Assembly (NCBI RefSeq): GCF_014268585.2
Contig: NZ_CP077092.1
Location: 3,596,001 to 3,660,000 of the forward strand
Origin: Pseudomonas iranensis
GTDB lineage: Bacteria > Pseudomonadota > Gammaproteobacteria > Pseudomonadales > Pseudomonadaceae
DNA length: 64,000 nucleotides
Reading direction: 5' to 3'
Positions 18,701 through 27,001 of this stretch are shown here, piece by piece (within the stretch, counting starts at the first letter, position 1; each line of letters starts with the position of its first letter). The translations under genes were made by a program, and so were the position numbers. The notes below the pieces were generated by a model, which ran no database searches, was not told where the DNA came from, and saw only the letters and a program-made list of their open reading frames with translations.

Positions 18701-19378
18701 GTGCGACCAAAGACGCGGGTGAGTGCCAGCGGGCCGTACCGGTTTGACCTTGCCGCGCTGCTCGCTGTTTTCAGCCGGTGAATCGGGGTGACTGAGGAAC
18801 TCGCCCGGAGGGTCGATCAAAACTGCTTCGTCGCCAATCCACCAATCCACCGAATAGGCCAGTTGTTCTTCCTGATCGATCCTGACCCCCGCCTTGGTCA
18901 CATGGGACAAAGCGAAGCTCTGATTGGAACGCGTGATCAGGCTGGTCTTGCCGGCATTTTCCTCGCCCAGCACCAGATACCACGGCAACTGATAGAGCGA
19001 ACGGCGGCGCTCCATATTGTTCAGCAAATTGCCCAGGCTACGGTCCAGTGCTCGCTCTTGCGCCTCGATATAAGGAAGGCAAGGGTCAGCCTGCAGCGCA
19101 GCCTCATGCTGGCGCTCAACCTGCAAGCGCTGTAAACGACTACGCACCCGCCACGCCCAGACCAGCAACGGCACCACCAGCACCACGACACTGGCCGAAA
19201 CGCGCATCGCCAGTTCACTCAGCGGCTGATGCTCACGCCAGGTCCACTGCGGGCCCAGCCACCAGATGGCGACCAACAAAAACACCACACCCAGCAGCAC
19301 CAATACCGGCACCGCCTGGCTGAACTGACGCAGCACCGGCAGACCCCAGCGTTTGAGGTAACTCCAGACCATCCCCAT
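15767..19378 (-). CDS. tssM: T6SS inner-membrane protein TssM (IcmF/VasK)
   Basis: A 1203-residue component of the TssJ-TssL-TssM envelope complex that anchors the T6SS baseplate. Two N-terminal membrane helices lie at about 24-42 and 55-77, followed by the cytoplasmic GTPase-like domain with an intact Walker A (GEENAGKTSL, near residue 140). A third helix at about 468-490 leads into the long periplasmic region that binds TssJ. The length matches VasK-type proteins. It is the last T6SS gene of the minus-strand operon vasI-tssA-tssM, starting 9 bp after the tssA stop. Confidence 0.96.
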   Translation of the reverse strand: MGMVWSYLKRWGLPVLRQFSQAVPVLVLLGVVFLLVAIWWLGPQWTWREHQPLSELAMRVSASVVVLVVPLLVWAWRVRSRLQRLQVERQHEAALQADPCLPYIEAQERALDRSLGNLLNNMERRRSLYQLPWYLVLGEENAGKTSLITRSNQSFALSHVTKAGVRIDQEEQLAYSVDWWIGDEAVLIDPPGEFLSHPDSPAENSEQRGKVKPVRPAGTHPRLWSHLLGWLTRNRSRRALNGVVLVIDVQVLLAQRPEQRKAHANLLRTRLFELTRQLGTRLPVYVTLSKFDLLEGFEEFFARLSRSGREDLLGFTFSLDAVDDFDAWLAELTRQYQTFVACLSEQIFDGMGESRTLIERDRLLALAQQMAGLRPALFGFLSEMLGSDRFTTPALVRGLYFSSVLQQGTLSNAFVKEAGQAYRLPPPPPEVKPVGGTAVYFAQQLFQRVIYPEAGLAGDNITVARSKRRLLIAGFSVASLGCLVIIGTWQLYFNVNRDKAAGVLAKSQEFSGRDIDAKVDTTGRNLLVPLDQIRDAVLVYGDYREAWPLLSDMGLYQGRAIGPTVDEAYLNLLSKRFLPAIASGVLDAIDTAPAGSTQQLTALRVYRMLEERQSRRPAIVEEWVAKQWQRAYPGQGQLQADLMGHLSYALKYADADLPHYRERITQVQQQLRQLPMAERVYMSLKQDALERLHRPLDLRNEVGPAFDIVYRPLNSDQESSGLQLPPLLTAKGFRSYFEPGTADIIELAMIDQWVLGERQRLDYSDEDRKVLTQRIRALYSADYIDSWRRALNQFAVTDFDDLSHGVAVLEQVTGPAAPLRRLLETLRDNSVIYPSVPLNEGQAPLALDKVSDGQQQAAGIRRAFSSLSELITARGEQPSYYEEALRSVSAVYDYAKAVHDNPDPGKAALKTVLNRFSLDGADPIANLQRVAVGLPEPLNQHVKKLADQTAQVLVIAALRELEKRWDSEIYSFYRERLANRYPFKASGEDASLEDFEAFFGPQGRLQQFHDQYLNVFLKDNLDALYSDSLGGYLVRSDVLEQLKKAERIRDTFFNHRGHLAVQLTIEPLALSATRLSSMLSVDGQLIPYQHGAPQRTGLVWPNSLGNNNGSQLTLIHSTGNTASLSYRGPWSLFRLLSRGHLNGRTDTSVDLTFAVADGLMRYRIGAQKANNPITQRSFEGFALPRTLLEERHAPRTGDSVAQR

Positions 19379-19387
19379 AAATCGCTC

Positions 19388-20824
19388 CTACTCCTTAACC
19401 GCTTTGATCAAATGACTGTCGTCGATGAGTTGCGCCACTTTCCGGTACAACTCCGGCTCCCAACCCTGCGCCGTGGTCTCGCGCATCAGCCGCGCAACGC
19501 TGGCGTACAGGTCATCCGCCAGCCACGAGAGGCCACGCGAGGCCAACAGCTCGGCGGCGATCACGGTGGCGTAGCTGCGCTGACGCGGAGCGGCGTGGGC
19601 GGCGTGCAGTTCTTGCAGGCGCAGCAGCACCCGCTCGACGCCCTCAGTGTTGAGTTGCGCGGCCAGTTCGTCGCGTAAACCGGCGTACTCCTGCACCGGG
19701 CTACCGTTGGTTTGCGCTTGGTCGGCAGCACTGATCCAGGCCTGAGTCTGCGCATCCACGAACGGCGTGCCGTCGCTAAAGCACAACTCGAGCAAGGCCG
19801 GCAAACGGCAGATAAAACGCTCGCAGGTCTGGCGAATGGCGGCCGCCACTTCTTCCATAGCCAGCCGCGAGGCGACCTCGGCGGCCAGATAACTGCCACG
19901 CAGCCAGTACGGCGAGGCGCAGACGCTTTTTTCGATGCGCAGCAACAGGTTCGGGTCCAGGGCGTTATGGTTCAGCGCGTCCTGATAGCCATCGACGATG
20001 TCCTTGGGCACCGCGGTCAATTCAGTGCGACGGTCGCGGGTGACGGGGGGCGCGGTGCGCAGATGCGACCACAGGCCGAAGCGTCGCAGTTGGTAGCCAG
20101 TGGGGTCGTAGGGGTCCTGCTGGTTGATCTGTTCGGCCATGGCCAACACGGCGCGGCGTTGTTCGCGCTCGTTGTTCGGTGCTTGCGGTTTGGGGCTGGT
20201 GAAAAAGGCTGACTCCAGCGCACCGCCAGAGGTGGCCGCACGGGTGGGCTCAGTGGCAACGACCGGCTCGCTGTATTTGTCCAACTGGCGTTGCAACGCG
20301 TCCAACGGGGCCGGGTCGAACCTGGCGCTTTCGACACAGCGTTGCAGATTGGCCAGGGCCAGTTCGGCTGCGGCTTGGCAGGCGGGTTCAAAACTGCTGC
20401 GCTCCAGGGTCGGCAACACCTGCCCCAGCTCGCCCAACAGACGCTGCACTTGCTTGCGTTTGTTAAGGTAGCCGGTGGGACCGGGCTTGGGGTGGGCACT
20501 GTCCCAATACAACTCGACCATGCCGGCCAACAAGCCCAGGGCGTCGGCCCATCGCGCCCATTGCCGCGTCCGCAGCCACACCACTTGCAGGTGGGCAACG
20601 ATGCGCCAGTGCTTGCATTGGGTCGCCAGATACTGTCGGGAGGCTTCGTCGATATATGTCCAGTCGATATCACTCTCGCGCAAGCCGCCGAGCTTGACCA
20701 TTTCCTGGTCGATAGCCTGGTAGGTTTCATCCTCCACATCGAAATGCCCGGCAGGTTGCTCGGGCTCAATGGGTGTCAGCAACAGCGTGACGACATCCGC
20801 CGGCACGTCGATTACCAGCGACAT
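19388..20824 (-). CDS. tssA: T6SS protein TssA (ImpA/VasJ type)
   Basis: A 478-residue TssA. The N-terminal ImpA domain (about residues 10-130) is visible with the pattern ESDIDWTYIDEASRQYL and WARWADALGLLAGMVELYW. The C-terminal domain ends with GLSWLADDLYASVARLM, the module found in VasJ-like TssA proteins that sit at the tail tip or baseplate during sheath growth. Its first codons overlap the end of vasI by 13 bases, and tssM follows closely, so it is the middle gene of one operon. Confidence 0.92.
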   Translation of the reverse strand: MSLVIDVPADVVTLLLTPIEPEQPAGHFDVEDETYQAIDQEMVKLGGLRESDIDWTYIDEASRQYLATQCKHWRIVAHLQVVWLRTRQWARWADALGLLAGMVELYWDSAHPKPGPTGYLNKRKQVQRLLGELGQVLPTLERSSFEPACQAAAELALANLQRCVESARFDPAPLDALQRQLDKYSEPVVATEPTRAATSGGALESAFFTSPKPQAPNNEREQRRAVLAMAEQINQQDPYDPTGYQLRRFGLWSHLRTAPPVTRDRRTELTAVPKDIVDGYQDALNHNALDPNLLLRIEKSVCASPYWLRGSYLAAEVASRLAMEEVAAAIRQTCERFICRLPALLELCFSDGTPFVDAQTQAWISAADQAQTNGSPVQEYAGLRDELAAQLNTEGVERVLLRLQELHAAHAAPRQRSYATVIAAELLASRGLSWLADDLYASVARLMRETTAQGWEPELYRKVAQLIDDSHLIKAVKE

Positions 20825-21474
20825 ACCTGGCGCTCCTGTTCGATCAATTCACCCAGCCCTTCTGCGTCGAATACCAGACCGTGCAGCCGGGGATAGTCGC
20901 TTTCCAGCCGCAGGCGCTGGCCACCGCCCATATTGCGCAACAGCGAGATAGCCTGCAGGCCGCGTCCGGCGTCGACCACCAGGCCGGCGTCGTCCAGCAC
21001 CTGCCACTGGTACGCCTCGGAGACTGGACGCTCGTCCTTGAACAGTTGGATGCGAATCTTGTTGGGCCTGGCCGGCTCATCCAGCACCAATTGGAGTCGG
21101 GATATTTTCGATTCGCAGCTGATGGCCAGGTAAGGTCGGGGTGGTAATGCACCCAGGGCTGGGGCTGAGATAACCATGCGTTGGTGCTGATCGTTGTCTG
21201 CCTCCGGAAACGACGACAACCTGAAACGCTGATCTTCAGGGGGACGTCTGGCTTCATTGCGCTGGACCAGATCGACAATAGGCAGTACACGGCCCACGTC
21301 GCGTGGCGGCGCAGGCGGACGATGAATCGGCGTGCCGGCAGCCAGGTCAAAACATTCCAGGCGCTTCAAGGGCGAAACAATGGCAGGACAATCCTGAGCC
21401 GCTGCCTGCGCTTCCACGACGGCCATAACCGTCAGGCAAAACCCCCATTTCCATCCTCGCCATCCGCTGTGCAT
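20812..21474 (-). CDS. vasI: T6SS-associated periplasmic protein VasI
   Basis: A 220-residue exported protein. ATG 21474 follows TCAGGAGGCATTG, an excellent ribosome site, and starts a Sec signal peptide (WGFCLTVMAVVEAQA, cleaved before AQDC). The mature part has CPAIVSPLKRLECFD (cysteine pair) and a YLAISCESKISRLQL segment typical of VasI proteins, which accompany tssA and tssM in Vibrio-type clusters. The molecular role of VasI is not settled in the literature I know. It is the first gene of the minus-strand T6SS operon. Confidence 0.88.
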   Translation of the reverse strand: MHSGWRGWKWGFCLTVMAVVEAQAAAQDCPAIVSPLKRLECFDLAAGTPIHRPPAPPRDVGRVLPIVDLVQRNEARRPPEDQRFRLSSFPEADNDQHQRMVISAPALGALPPRPYLAISCESKISRLQLVLDEPARPNKIRIQLFKDERPVSEAYQWQVLDDAGLVVDAGRGLQAISLLRNMGGGQRLRLESDYPRLHGLVFDAEGLGELIEQERQVCRW

Positions 21475-21810
21475 CAATGCCTCCTGATAGACCCAACCGA
21501 AATCCGCAGCGGGCACTGTTCCAACTTTCGAACTAACGCAGCCCGCCTGAAAGTTCACTGAATTAACTTAACGAGCCTCACCCGAGTGCAAATAATAGGC
21601 AAGCGAAAGACGAGCAACTTATTACTCGGACCTGTATTAAAAGACGGATCGCTCAGATTTATCCCATGGGACTTGTAGGAAAATTTACAAAAATACTATC
21701 TGGTACTTTTCCTACATCTTAAAGCCACGAATCGCGTCCACATCGTCCTACATGACAAATCCCGCAACAGCTGTTTCTAATACGCCGACTTTACGAAAAG
21801 GATTATTCCC
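21475..21810. promoter_or_regulatory. Divergent promoter region of the T6SS cluster
   Basis: This 336-bp AT-rich stretch separates vasI (minus) from tssB (plus) and must hold both promoters. It contains a perfect 10-bp inverted repeat, TGTAGGAAAA at 21674-21683 and TTTTCCTACA at 21707-21716, and a further CCTACA at 21747-21752. The repeat is a candidate operator. I see no sigma-54 -24/-12 element, in line with the absence of a vasH activator gene. Confidence 0.6.
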
Positions 21811-22314
21811 ATGTCTAAAACTCACGGATCTGTCGCGCCAAAAGAACGCGTCAATATCAAGTACGTCCCGGCCACAGGCGATCAACAGGCTGAAGTCGAG
21901 TTGCCTCTGAAGTTATTGATCACAGGCGATTTCAAAGGACACAGCGAACTAACCGCCCTTGAAGATCGACAATCCGTTCGAATAGACAAAGACACTTTCA
22001 ATGACGTCCTGAGTAAAGCCGAAGTTGCACTGGACATGGCCGTCCCGTGCGTGCTGAGCAACAACCATGACAGTGATCTGCATGTGCAACTTCAATTCAA
22101 AAGCATCAATGACTTCGGCCCCGACGCCGTCGCGCGCCAAGTGCCTGAACTGAGCAAGTTACTGGAATTACGCGAAGCCCTGGTTGCACTCAAGGGCCCG
22201 ATGGGCAACGTCCCGGCTTTTCGCAAACACCTGCAGAGTCTGCTGACCGATGAAACCTCCCGCCAACGCTTGGCCAGCGAGCTGAATCTGGTGCTCGACG
22301 CGCCAGACCATTGA
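21811..22314 (+). CDS. tssB: T6SS contractile sheath small subunit TssB (VipA)
   Basis: A 167-residue protein; with TssC it builds the contractile sheath around the Hcp tube. Typical features are the basic start (SVAPKERVNIKYV), LPLKLLITGDFKG, the long helix ending the protein, and DFGPDAVARQVPEL. AAAAGGAT precedes the ATG. It is the first gene of the plus-strand operon and lies 31 bp before tssC. Confidence 0.96.
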   Translation: MSKTHGSVAPKERVNIKYVPATGDQQAEVELPLKLLITGDFKGHSELTALEDRQSVRIDKDTFNDVLSKAEVALDMAVPCVLSNNHDSDLHVQLQFKSINDFGPDAVARQVPELSKLLELREALVALKGPMGNVPAFRKHLQSLLTDETSRQRLASELNLVLDAPDH

Positions 22315-22345
22315 TCTGAACGCCCTTCTCAACGGAGTAGTCCCC

Positions 22346-23824
22346 ATGTCCAAGGAAAGCGCCGCCGCCCAAGTGTTGGTGGCTGACGAACCGCTGTCGT
22401 TGCTTGATCAATTGCTGGCCAACACCACCATGCTCCCCTCTCAGGAAGGCTACGTCGTGGCTCGCCAGGGCGTGGCCGCGTTTATCAGCGAGATCCTGCA
22501 AAGCGGTGATCACCAGCAGCCGGTCAACAAGCACCGGGTCGACCACATGATTGCCGAAATCGACCGCGCCCTGAGCCAGCAGATGGATGTGATCCTGCAT
22601 CAGCCGCAGTTCCAGCAACTGGAGTCGGCATGGCGTGGTCTGAAGTTGCTGGTGGACCGCACGGATTTTCGCGAAAACATCAAGCTGGAGATGCTGCATG
22701 TCACCAAAGAAGAGCTGTCGGACGACTTCGACAATGCCGGCGATATCACCCGTAGCGGCCTGTACAAGCACGCCTACACCTCTGGCTACGGGCAGTTCGG
22801 TGGCGAGCCGATTGCGGCGATGATTGGCAACTACACTTTCGGCCCGTCGTCCCCGGACATGAAGCTGCTGAGCTACGTCGCCTCCGTTGGCGCCATGGCC
22901 CATGCCCCTTTCGTAATGGCCGCCGGTCCTGAATTCTTCAATCTCAAGAGCTATCAGGATCTGCCGTCGATCAAGGAAGTCAGCGATATTTTTGAAGGGC
23001 CCGGCCATACCAAATGGCGCGGCCTGCGCGAGATGGAAGACTCCAAATACATCGCCGCGACGCTGCCGCGCTTCCTGCTGCGCTCGCCCTACGACGGCCT
23101 GGAAAACCGGATCCGCAGCTTCGCCTACGACGAAAACGTCGACGGCAACCACGACAATTACCTGTGGGGCAACACCGCGTTTCTGATGGCGTCGCGCATC
23201 ACCGACAGCTTCGCACGCTACCGCTGGTGCCCGAACATCATCGGCCCGCAATCCGGCGGCGCGGTGGATGATCTGCCGGTGCACCTGTACGAATCCCTGG
23301 GCCAGTTACAGGCCAAGATCCCTACCGAAGTGCTGATTTCCGATCGCAAGGAATTCGAGCTGGCCGAAGCCGGTTTCATTCCCCTGACCATGCGCAAAGA
23401 CAGCGACAACGCAGCGTTCTTCTCCGCCAACTCGATACAGAAACCGAAGAATTTCCCCAAGACCCGCGAAGGCCAGCAAGCCCAGACCAACTACAAGCTC
23501 GGCACCCAGTTGCCGTACCTGTTTATCGTCAATCGCCTGGCCCATTACATCAAGGTACTGCAACGCGAGCAGATCGGCAGTTGGAAGGAACGCCAGGACC
23601 TGGAACGCGAGTTGAACACCTGGCTCAAGCAGTACATCGCCGATCAGGAAAACCCATCGTCGGATGTACGCAGCCGTCGACCCTTGCGCGCCGCGCAAAT
23701 CGTCGTCCAGGACGTGGCGGGCGATCCGGGCTGGTACCAGGTGTCGTTGGCCGTGCGCCCGCACTTCAAGTACATGGGCGCCAACTTCGAGATCTCACTG
23801 GTGGGCCGGCTGGACACCCAGTAA
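22346..23824 (+). CDS. tssC: T6SS contractile sheath large subunit TssC (VipB)
   Basis: A 492-residue sheath protein, partner of TssB. Family hallmarks are QLESAWRGLKLLVDRTDF, FGGEPIAAMIGNYTFGP, the SKYIAATLPRFLLRSPY segment and the C-terminal HFKYMGANFEISLVGRL. In other T6SSs the N-terminal helix of TssC is the docking site for the ClpV ATPase; the N-terminus here (about residues 1-30: Ser/Ala-rich, then LLDQLL) is short, which is of interest since clpV is missing from the cluster. Its stop is followed directly by the GTG of tssE. Confidence 0.97.
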   Translation: MSKESAAAQVLVADEPLSLLDQLLANTTMLPSQEGYVVARQGVAAFISEILQSGDHQQPVNKHRVDHMIAEIDRALSQQMDVILHQPQFQQLESAWRGLKLLVDRTDFRENIKLEMLHVTKEELSDDFDNAGDITRSGLYKHAYTSGYGQFGGEPIAAMIGNYTFGPSSPDMKLLSYVASVGAMAHAPFVMAAGPEFFNLKSYQDLPSIKEVSDIFEGPGHTKWRGLREMEDSKYIAATLPRFLLRSPYDGLENRIRSFAYDENVDGNHDNYLWGNTAFLMASRITDSFARYRWCPNIIGPQSGGAVDDLPVHLYESLGQLQAKIPTEVLISDRKEFELAEAGFIPLTMRKDSDNAAFFSANSIQKPKNFPKTREGQQAQTNYKLGTQLPYLFIVNRLAHYIKVLQREQIGSWKERQDLERELNTWLKQYIADQENPSSDVRSRRPLRAAQIVVQDVAGDPGWYQVSLAVRPHFKYMGANFEISLVGRLDTQ

Positions 23825-24241
23825 GTGGGCGCCTGGAGTCTGTTCGAGCGCCTGGAACCCGACGCACCACGCTACCGCGCGGACAGCGCGGATGATCAGG
23901 CGCGCCAGCGTGTCGATGCAATCAAACGCCACCTGGAACAGGTGCTCAACTCACGCCAGGGCTGCTCGCAAAGCAGCCCTGAACTGGGTCTGCGCGATTT
24001 CAACGGAGTCACTCAGGCCAGCAGTGATCTGGTGCTGACTATCAGCGCCGATATCCGGCGTTCGGTGGAAGCGTTTGAACCGCGCATCAAGGTCACGGGC
24101 GTGCGCTTTCAGCACGACCCGGACCTGCCGCTGGAGCTGAACTTTCGCCTGGATTGCCAGGTGCAGGTCAACCACAAGGAAGAACAGGTGCAGATCGAGG
24201 TGGCCATGCACGGCCGCGACGGCTACACCCGCGTGAGATGA
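23825..24241 (+). CDS. tssE: T6SS baseplate protein TssE (gp25-like)
   Basis: A 138-residue gp25-like baseplate wedge protein. Recognisable parts are SLFERLEPD at the N-terminus, SVEAFEPRIKVTGVRF and the terminal strand. The start is a GTG directly after the TAA of tssC, so translation is coupled. tssF follows 7 bp later. Confidence 0.93.
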   Translation: MGAWSLFERLEPDAPRYRADSADDQARQRVDAIKRHLEQVLNSRQGCSQSSPELGLRDFNGVTQASSDLVLTISADIRRSVEAFEPRIKVTGVRFQHDPDLPLELNFRLDCQVQVNHKEEQVQIEVAMHGRDGYTRVR

Positions 24242-24248
24242 GGATGCA

Positions 24249-26015
24249 ATGGACTTGAAACAACGCTTTGCCGAGGAGCTGCGCTACCTGCGCGAACTCG
24301 GTCGCGAGTTTGCCGAGGACAATCCACAGTTGGCGCAGTTTCTGGGCGACGAGGCCGGCGACCCGGACGTGGAGCGGCTGCTGGAAGGCTTTGCCTTCCT
24401 CACCGCCAAGTTGGGCATGAAGATCGATGACGATTTGCCGGAGCTGACCCATCCGCTGCTGCAGATGCTCTGGCCCAACTACCTGCGGCCCTTGCCCAGT
24501 GCGACCATCATCCGTTTTACACCGTTGCCGGATGTGATCAGCCAGCGCCAGGTGATTCCCAAGGGCACGCGGCTGTTTGCCAAGCCCGTGGACGGCATCT
24601 CGTGCGAGTTTCGCACTTGCACCGACGTCAGCTTGTACCCGTTGGTTCTGGCGCAAGTCAGCGATGCTCACAGCCGCGAAGCCTCGACGCTTCGAATCGA
24701 CCTCAACGTGCTGACCCAGCAGCCGCTCGACAGCCTTAAGTGCGATCAACTGGATTTTTACCTCGGCGCAGACAATGCCACCGCACTGAACCTGTACCTG
24801 TGGCTGGCTCATTACCTTGAAAGCGTCACGCTGTACGTCAACAACACGTCTTACCGCCTGAACCCCACCGAGTTGGGCTTCCCCGGCTTCACCGCCGAAG
24901 AAGCATTGCTGCCCTACCCGCGCAACGTGTTCGATGGCTACCGCATCCTGCAGGAATACTTTGTGTTCCCGCAGCGCTTCCAGTTTTTCAGCCTGACCCA
25001 CCTGGCGAAGGTCTGGCCCGCCATCAGCACCGACCAGATCCGCTTCGAGTTTCAGTTCTCCCGGCCAATGCCCGTCGATACGCACTTGCGCACTTCAGAC
25101 CTCCACCTGTTCTGTGCACCGGCGGTCAATCTGTTCCGCCATGATGCCGAGCCCATCACGCTGGACGGACGCAGCCAGGAACGGCGCATTACACCCAGTG
25201 GCAACCGCCCCGATGCCGTTGAGGTTTTCAGTGTCGACCAGGTAGCCGGTTGGGACGCCGCCGACAAAGAGCGAAGGGGTGAACCGTTGCGACGTTTTAC
25301 TCCGTTCGAGTCGTTCCAGCATGAGATCGAACATGCATGGGGCCGCACCGCGCTGTACTTCCGTACGCATATCGAACAATCCCACGGTCGTGCAGGTTTG
25401 CGCCATCGAATCGCCTTCGTGCGTGGTGATGAAAGCCTGTACATCGGCGAGCATGAAGCGGCGTCCATCGAGCTGACCTGCACCAACCGCGACTTGCCAT
25501 TGGCCCTGGGAGTGGGTGACGTGTCGCTGTCCAACGAATCCACGCCTTCGTTTGCCACCTACACCAATCTCACCGCGCCGACCCGTTCCTACCGGCCGGT
25601 GCTGGATGCCAGCCTGCACTGGACGCTGATTTCCAACCTGTCGCTGAATTACCTGTCATTGCTGTCGGCCGAGCCGCTCAAGGCAGTGATCCGCGCCTAT
25701 GACTTTGCCGCCCTGCACGACCTGCAACAGGCCCGCGCCACACGCAAGCGCCTGAACGGCATCGAGAATGCCGTGACCAGCCCCGTCGACTGGCTGATGA
25801 AAGGCCTGCCCGTGCGCGGCGTGCAGACCCGTCTGCAACTGAACCAGGACGCCTTCCTTTGCGAGGGCGAGCTGTACCTGTTCGGCAGCGTGCTTTCGCA
25901 CTTCTTCGCCCTGTACGCGAGCATCAATTCCTTCCATCGCCTGGAAGTGATCAATACCACTAACAACGAGCGCTACGAATGGCCACTGTTGACCGGCAGA
26001 CAACCCGTGATCTAG
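24249..26015 (+). CDS. tssF: T6SS baseplate protein TssF
   Basis: A 588-residue baseplate wedge protein. The start MDLKQRFAEELRYLRELG is nearly diagnostic for TssF, followed by FAEDNPQLAQFLG and HPLLQMLWPNYLRP. The C-terminus overlaps the start of tssG by 37 bases, as is common for this pair. Full length; no sign of damage. Confidence 0.97.
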   Translation: MDLKQRFAEELRYLRELGREFAEDNPQLAQFLGDEAGDPDVERLLEGFAFLTAKLGMKIDDDLPELTHPLLQMLWPNYLRPLPSATIIRFTPLPDVISQRQVIPKGTRLFAKPVDGISCEFRTCTDVSLYPLVLAQVSDAHSREASTLRIDLNVLTQQPLDSLKCDQLDFYLGADNATALNLYLWLAHYLESVTLYVNNTSYRLNPTELGFPGFTAEEALLPYPRNVFDGYRILQEYFVFPQRFQFFSLTHLAKVWPAISTDQIRFEFQFSRPMPVDTHLRTSDLHLFCAPAVNLFRHDAEPITLDGRSQERRITPSGNRPDAVEVFSVDQVAGWDAADKERRGEPLRRFTPFESFQHEIEHAWGRTALYFRTHIEQSHGRAGLRHRIAFVRGDESLYIGEHEAASIELTCTNRDLPLALGVGDVSLSNESTPSFATYTNLTAPTRSYRPVLDASLHWTLISNLSLNYLSLLSAEPLKAVIRAYDFAALHDLQQARATRKRLNGIENAVTSPVDWLMKGLPVRGVQTRLQLNQDAFLCEGELYLFGSVLSHFFALYASINSFHRLEVINTTNNERYEWPLLTGRQPVI

Positions 26016-27001
26016 CCGATGTGCTGCTGGCCGACGCGCGGAACTACTCGTTTCACCGTCTGCTCGAGCATTTGCACGCCTTGCATGGTGATGACCTGGA
26101 AGCGCGACCCTTGAGTTCGGCGGCGAGACGCCGCGTGCGCCTGCAAAGCCATGCGGGGCTGGGTTTTCCGGCGTCCGACGTGATATCGGCTGCGCGCGTG
26201 GAGAGTGGCAGTGACGAGGTGCGCTATCGCTTGCAGACGAGCTTCTTTGGCCTGCACGGCAGCGACTCGCCGCTGCCCGGTTATTACCTGGATCGCCTGG
26301 CCTATGAACAACACCAGGATCGCGGCATTCGTCCCGCGTTCATGGACTTCTTCAACCATCGGCTGCTGACCCTGCTGCATACCAGTTGGCGCAAGCACCG
26401 CTATTACATTCGCTTCCAGGCCAAGGGCAGCGACCGCTTTTCGCGTTACGTATTTTCCATGGTCGGCCTGAATGACAACGACCTTCGTGGTGCAACGCCG
26501 CTACCGTGGGGCCGATTGCTGAGCTTTGCCGGCTTGATCGCCAGCCGCAGCCGCTCGCCCTCGGTGGTGTCCGGCATCGTCGCGCATTGCTTCGACCTGC
26601 ACGGCGTTCATATCCGTGAGTTCGAGGCACGCTCGGTGAGTCTGCCGCAACGCCAGCGTCTGATACTCGGCAAGGCCAACGGTATTCTGGGCAGCGATTT
26701 CGTGGTTGGCGACCGCAGCAAGACTCGCGCCAGCAAATTCACGTTAGTGATTCCCAACCTGACTCAAGCGCGCTTTCGTCAGTTCCTGCCCAGCGGCGAT
26801 CAGTTCGCACGCTTGCGCCAGTTGATGGATTTTCTGCTGCGCGATGCCACCGCCTACGACCTGGAACTAGGGTTGCGCGAAGAAGACGTACCGCCGTTCA
26901 ACCTGCAACGCGCCAGCGGCACCCACTTGGGCTGGACCAGTTTTATCGAGCGCCAGCAACACCGTTACCCCGCCGTGGTAAGGATTCGGGGGCGCGCATG
27001 A
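25979..27001 (+). CDS. tssG: T6SS baseplate protein TssG
   Basis: A 340-residue partner of TssF in the baseplate wedge. Visible family motifs include YSFHRLLEHLH, FFGLHGSDSPLP, and the C-terminal LGWTSFIERQQHRYP. ATG 25979 lies within the end of tssF; the TGA at 26999-27001 overlaps the ATG of the next gene (ATGA). Confidence 0.96.
   Translation: MATVDRQTTRDLADVLLADARNYSFHRLLEHLHALHGDDLEARPLSSAARRRVRLQSHAGLGFPASDVISAARVESGSDEVRYRLQTSFFGLHGSDSPLPGYYLDRLAYEQHQDRGIRPAFMDFFNHRLLTLLHTSWRKHRYYIRFQAKGSDRFSRYVFSMVGLNDNDLRGATPLPWGRLLSFAGLIASRSRSPSVVSGIVAHCFDLHGVHIREFEARSVSLPQRQRLILGKANGILGSDFVVGDRSKTRASKFTLVIPNLTQARFRQFLPSGDQFARLRQLMDFLLRDATAYDLELGLREEDVPPFNLQRASGTHLGWTSFIERQQHRYPAVVRIRGRA

Noticed and set aside
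21690..21810. Sigma-54 promoter before tssB (TGGTAC at 21701)
   Set aside because: The required GC at the -12 element is missing at the right spacing, and no sigma-54 activator gene is in the cluster.
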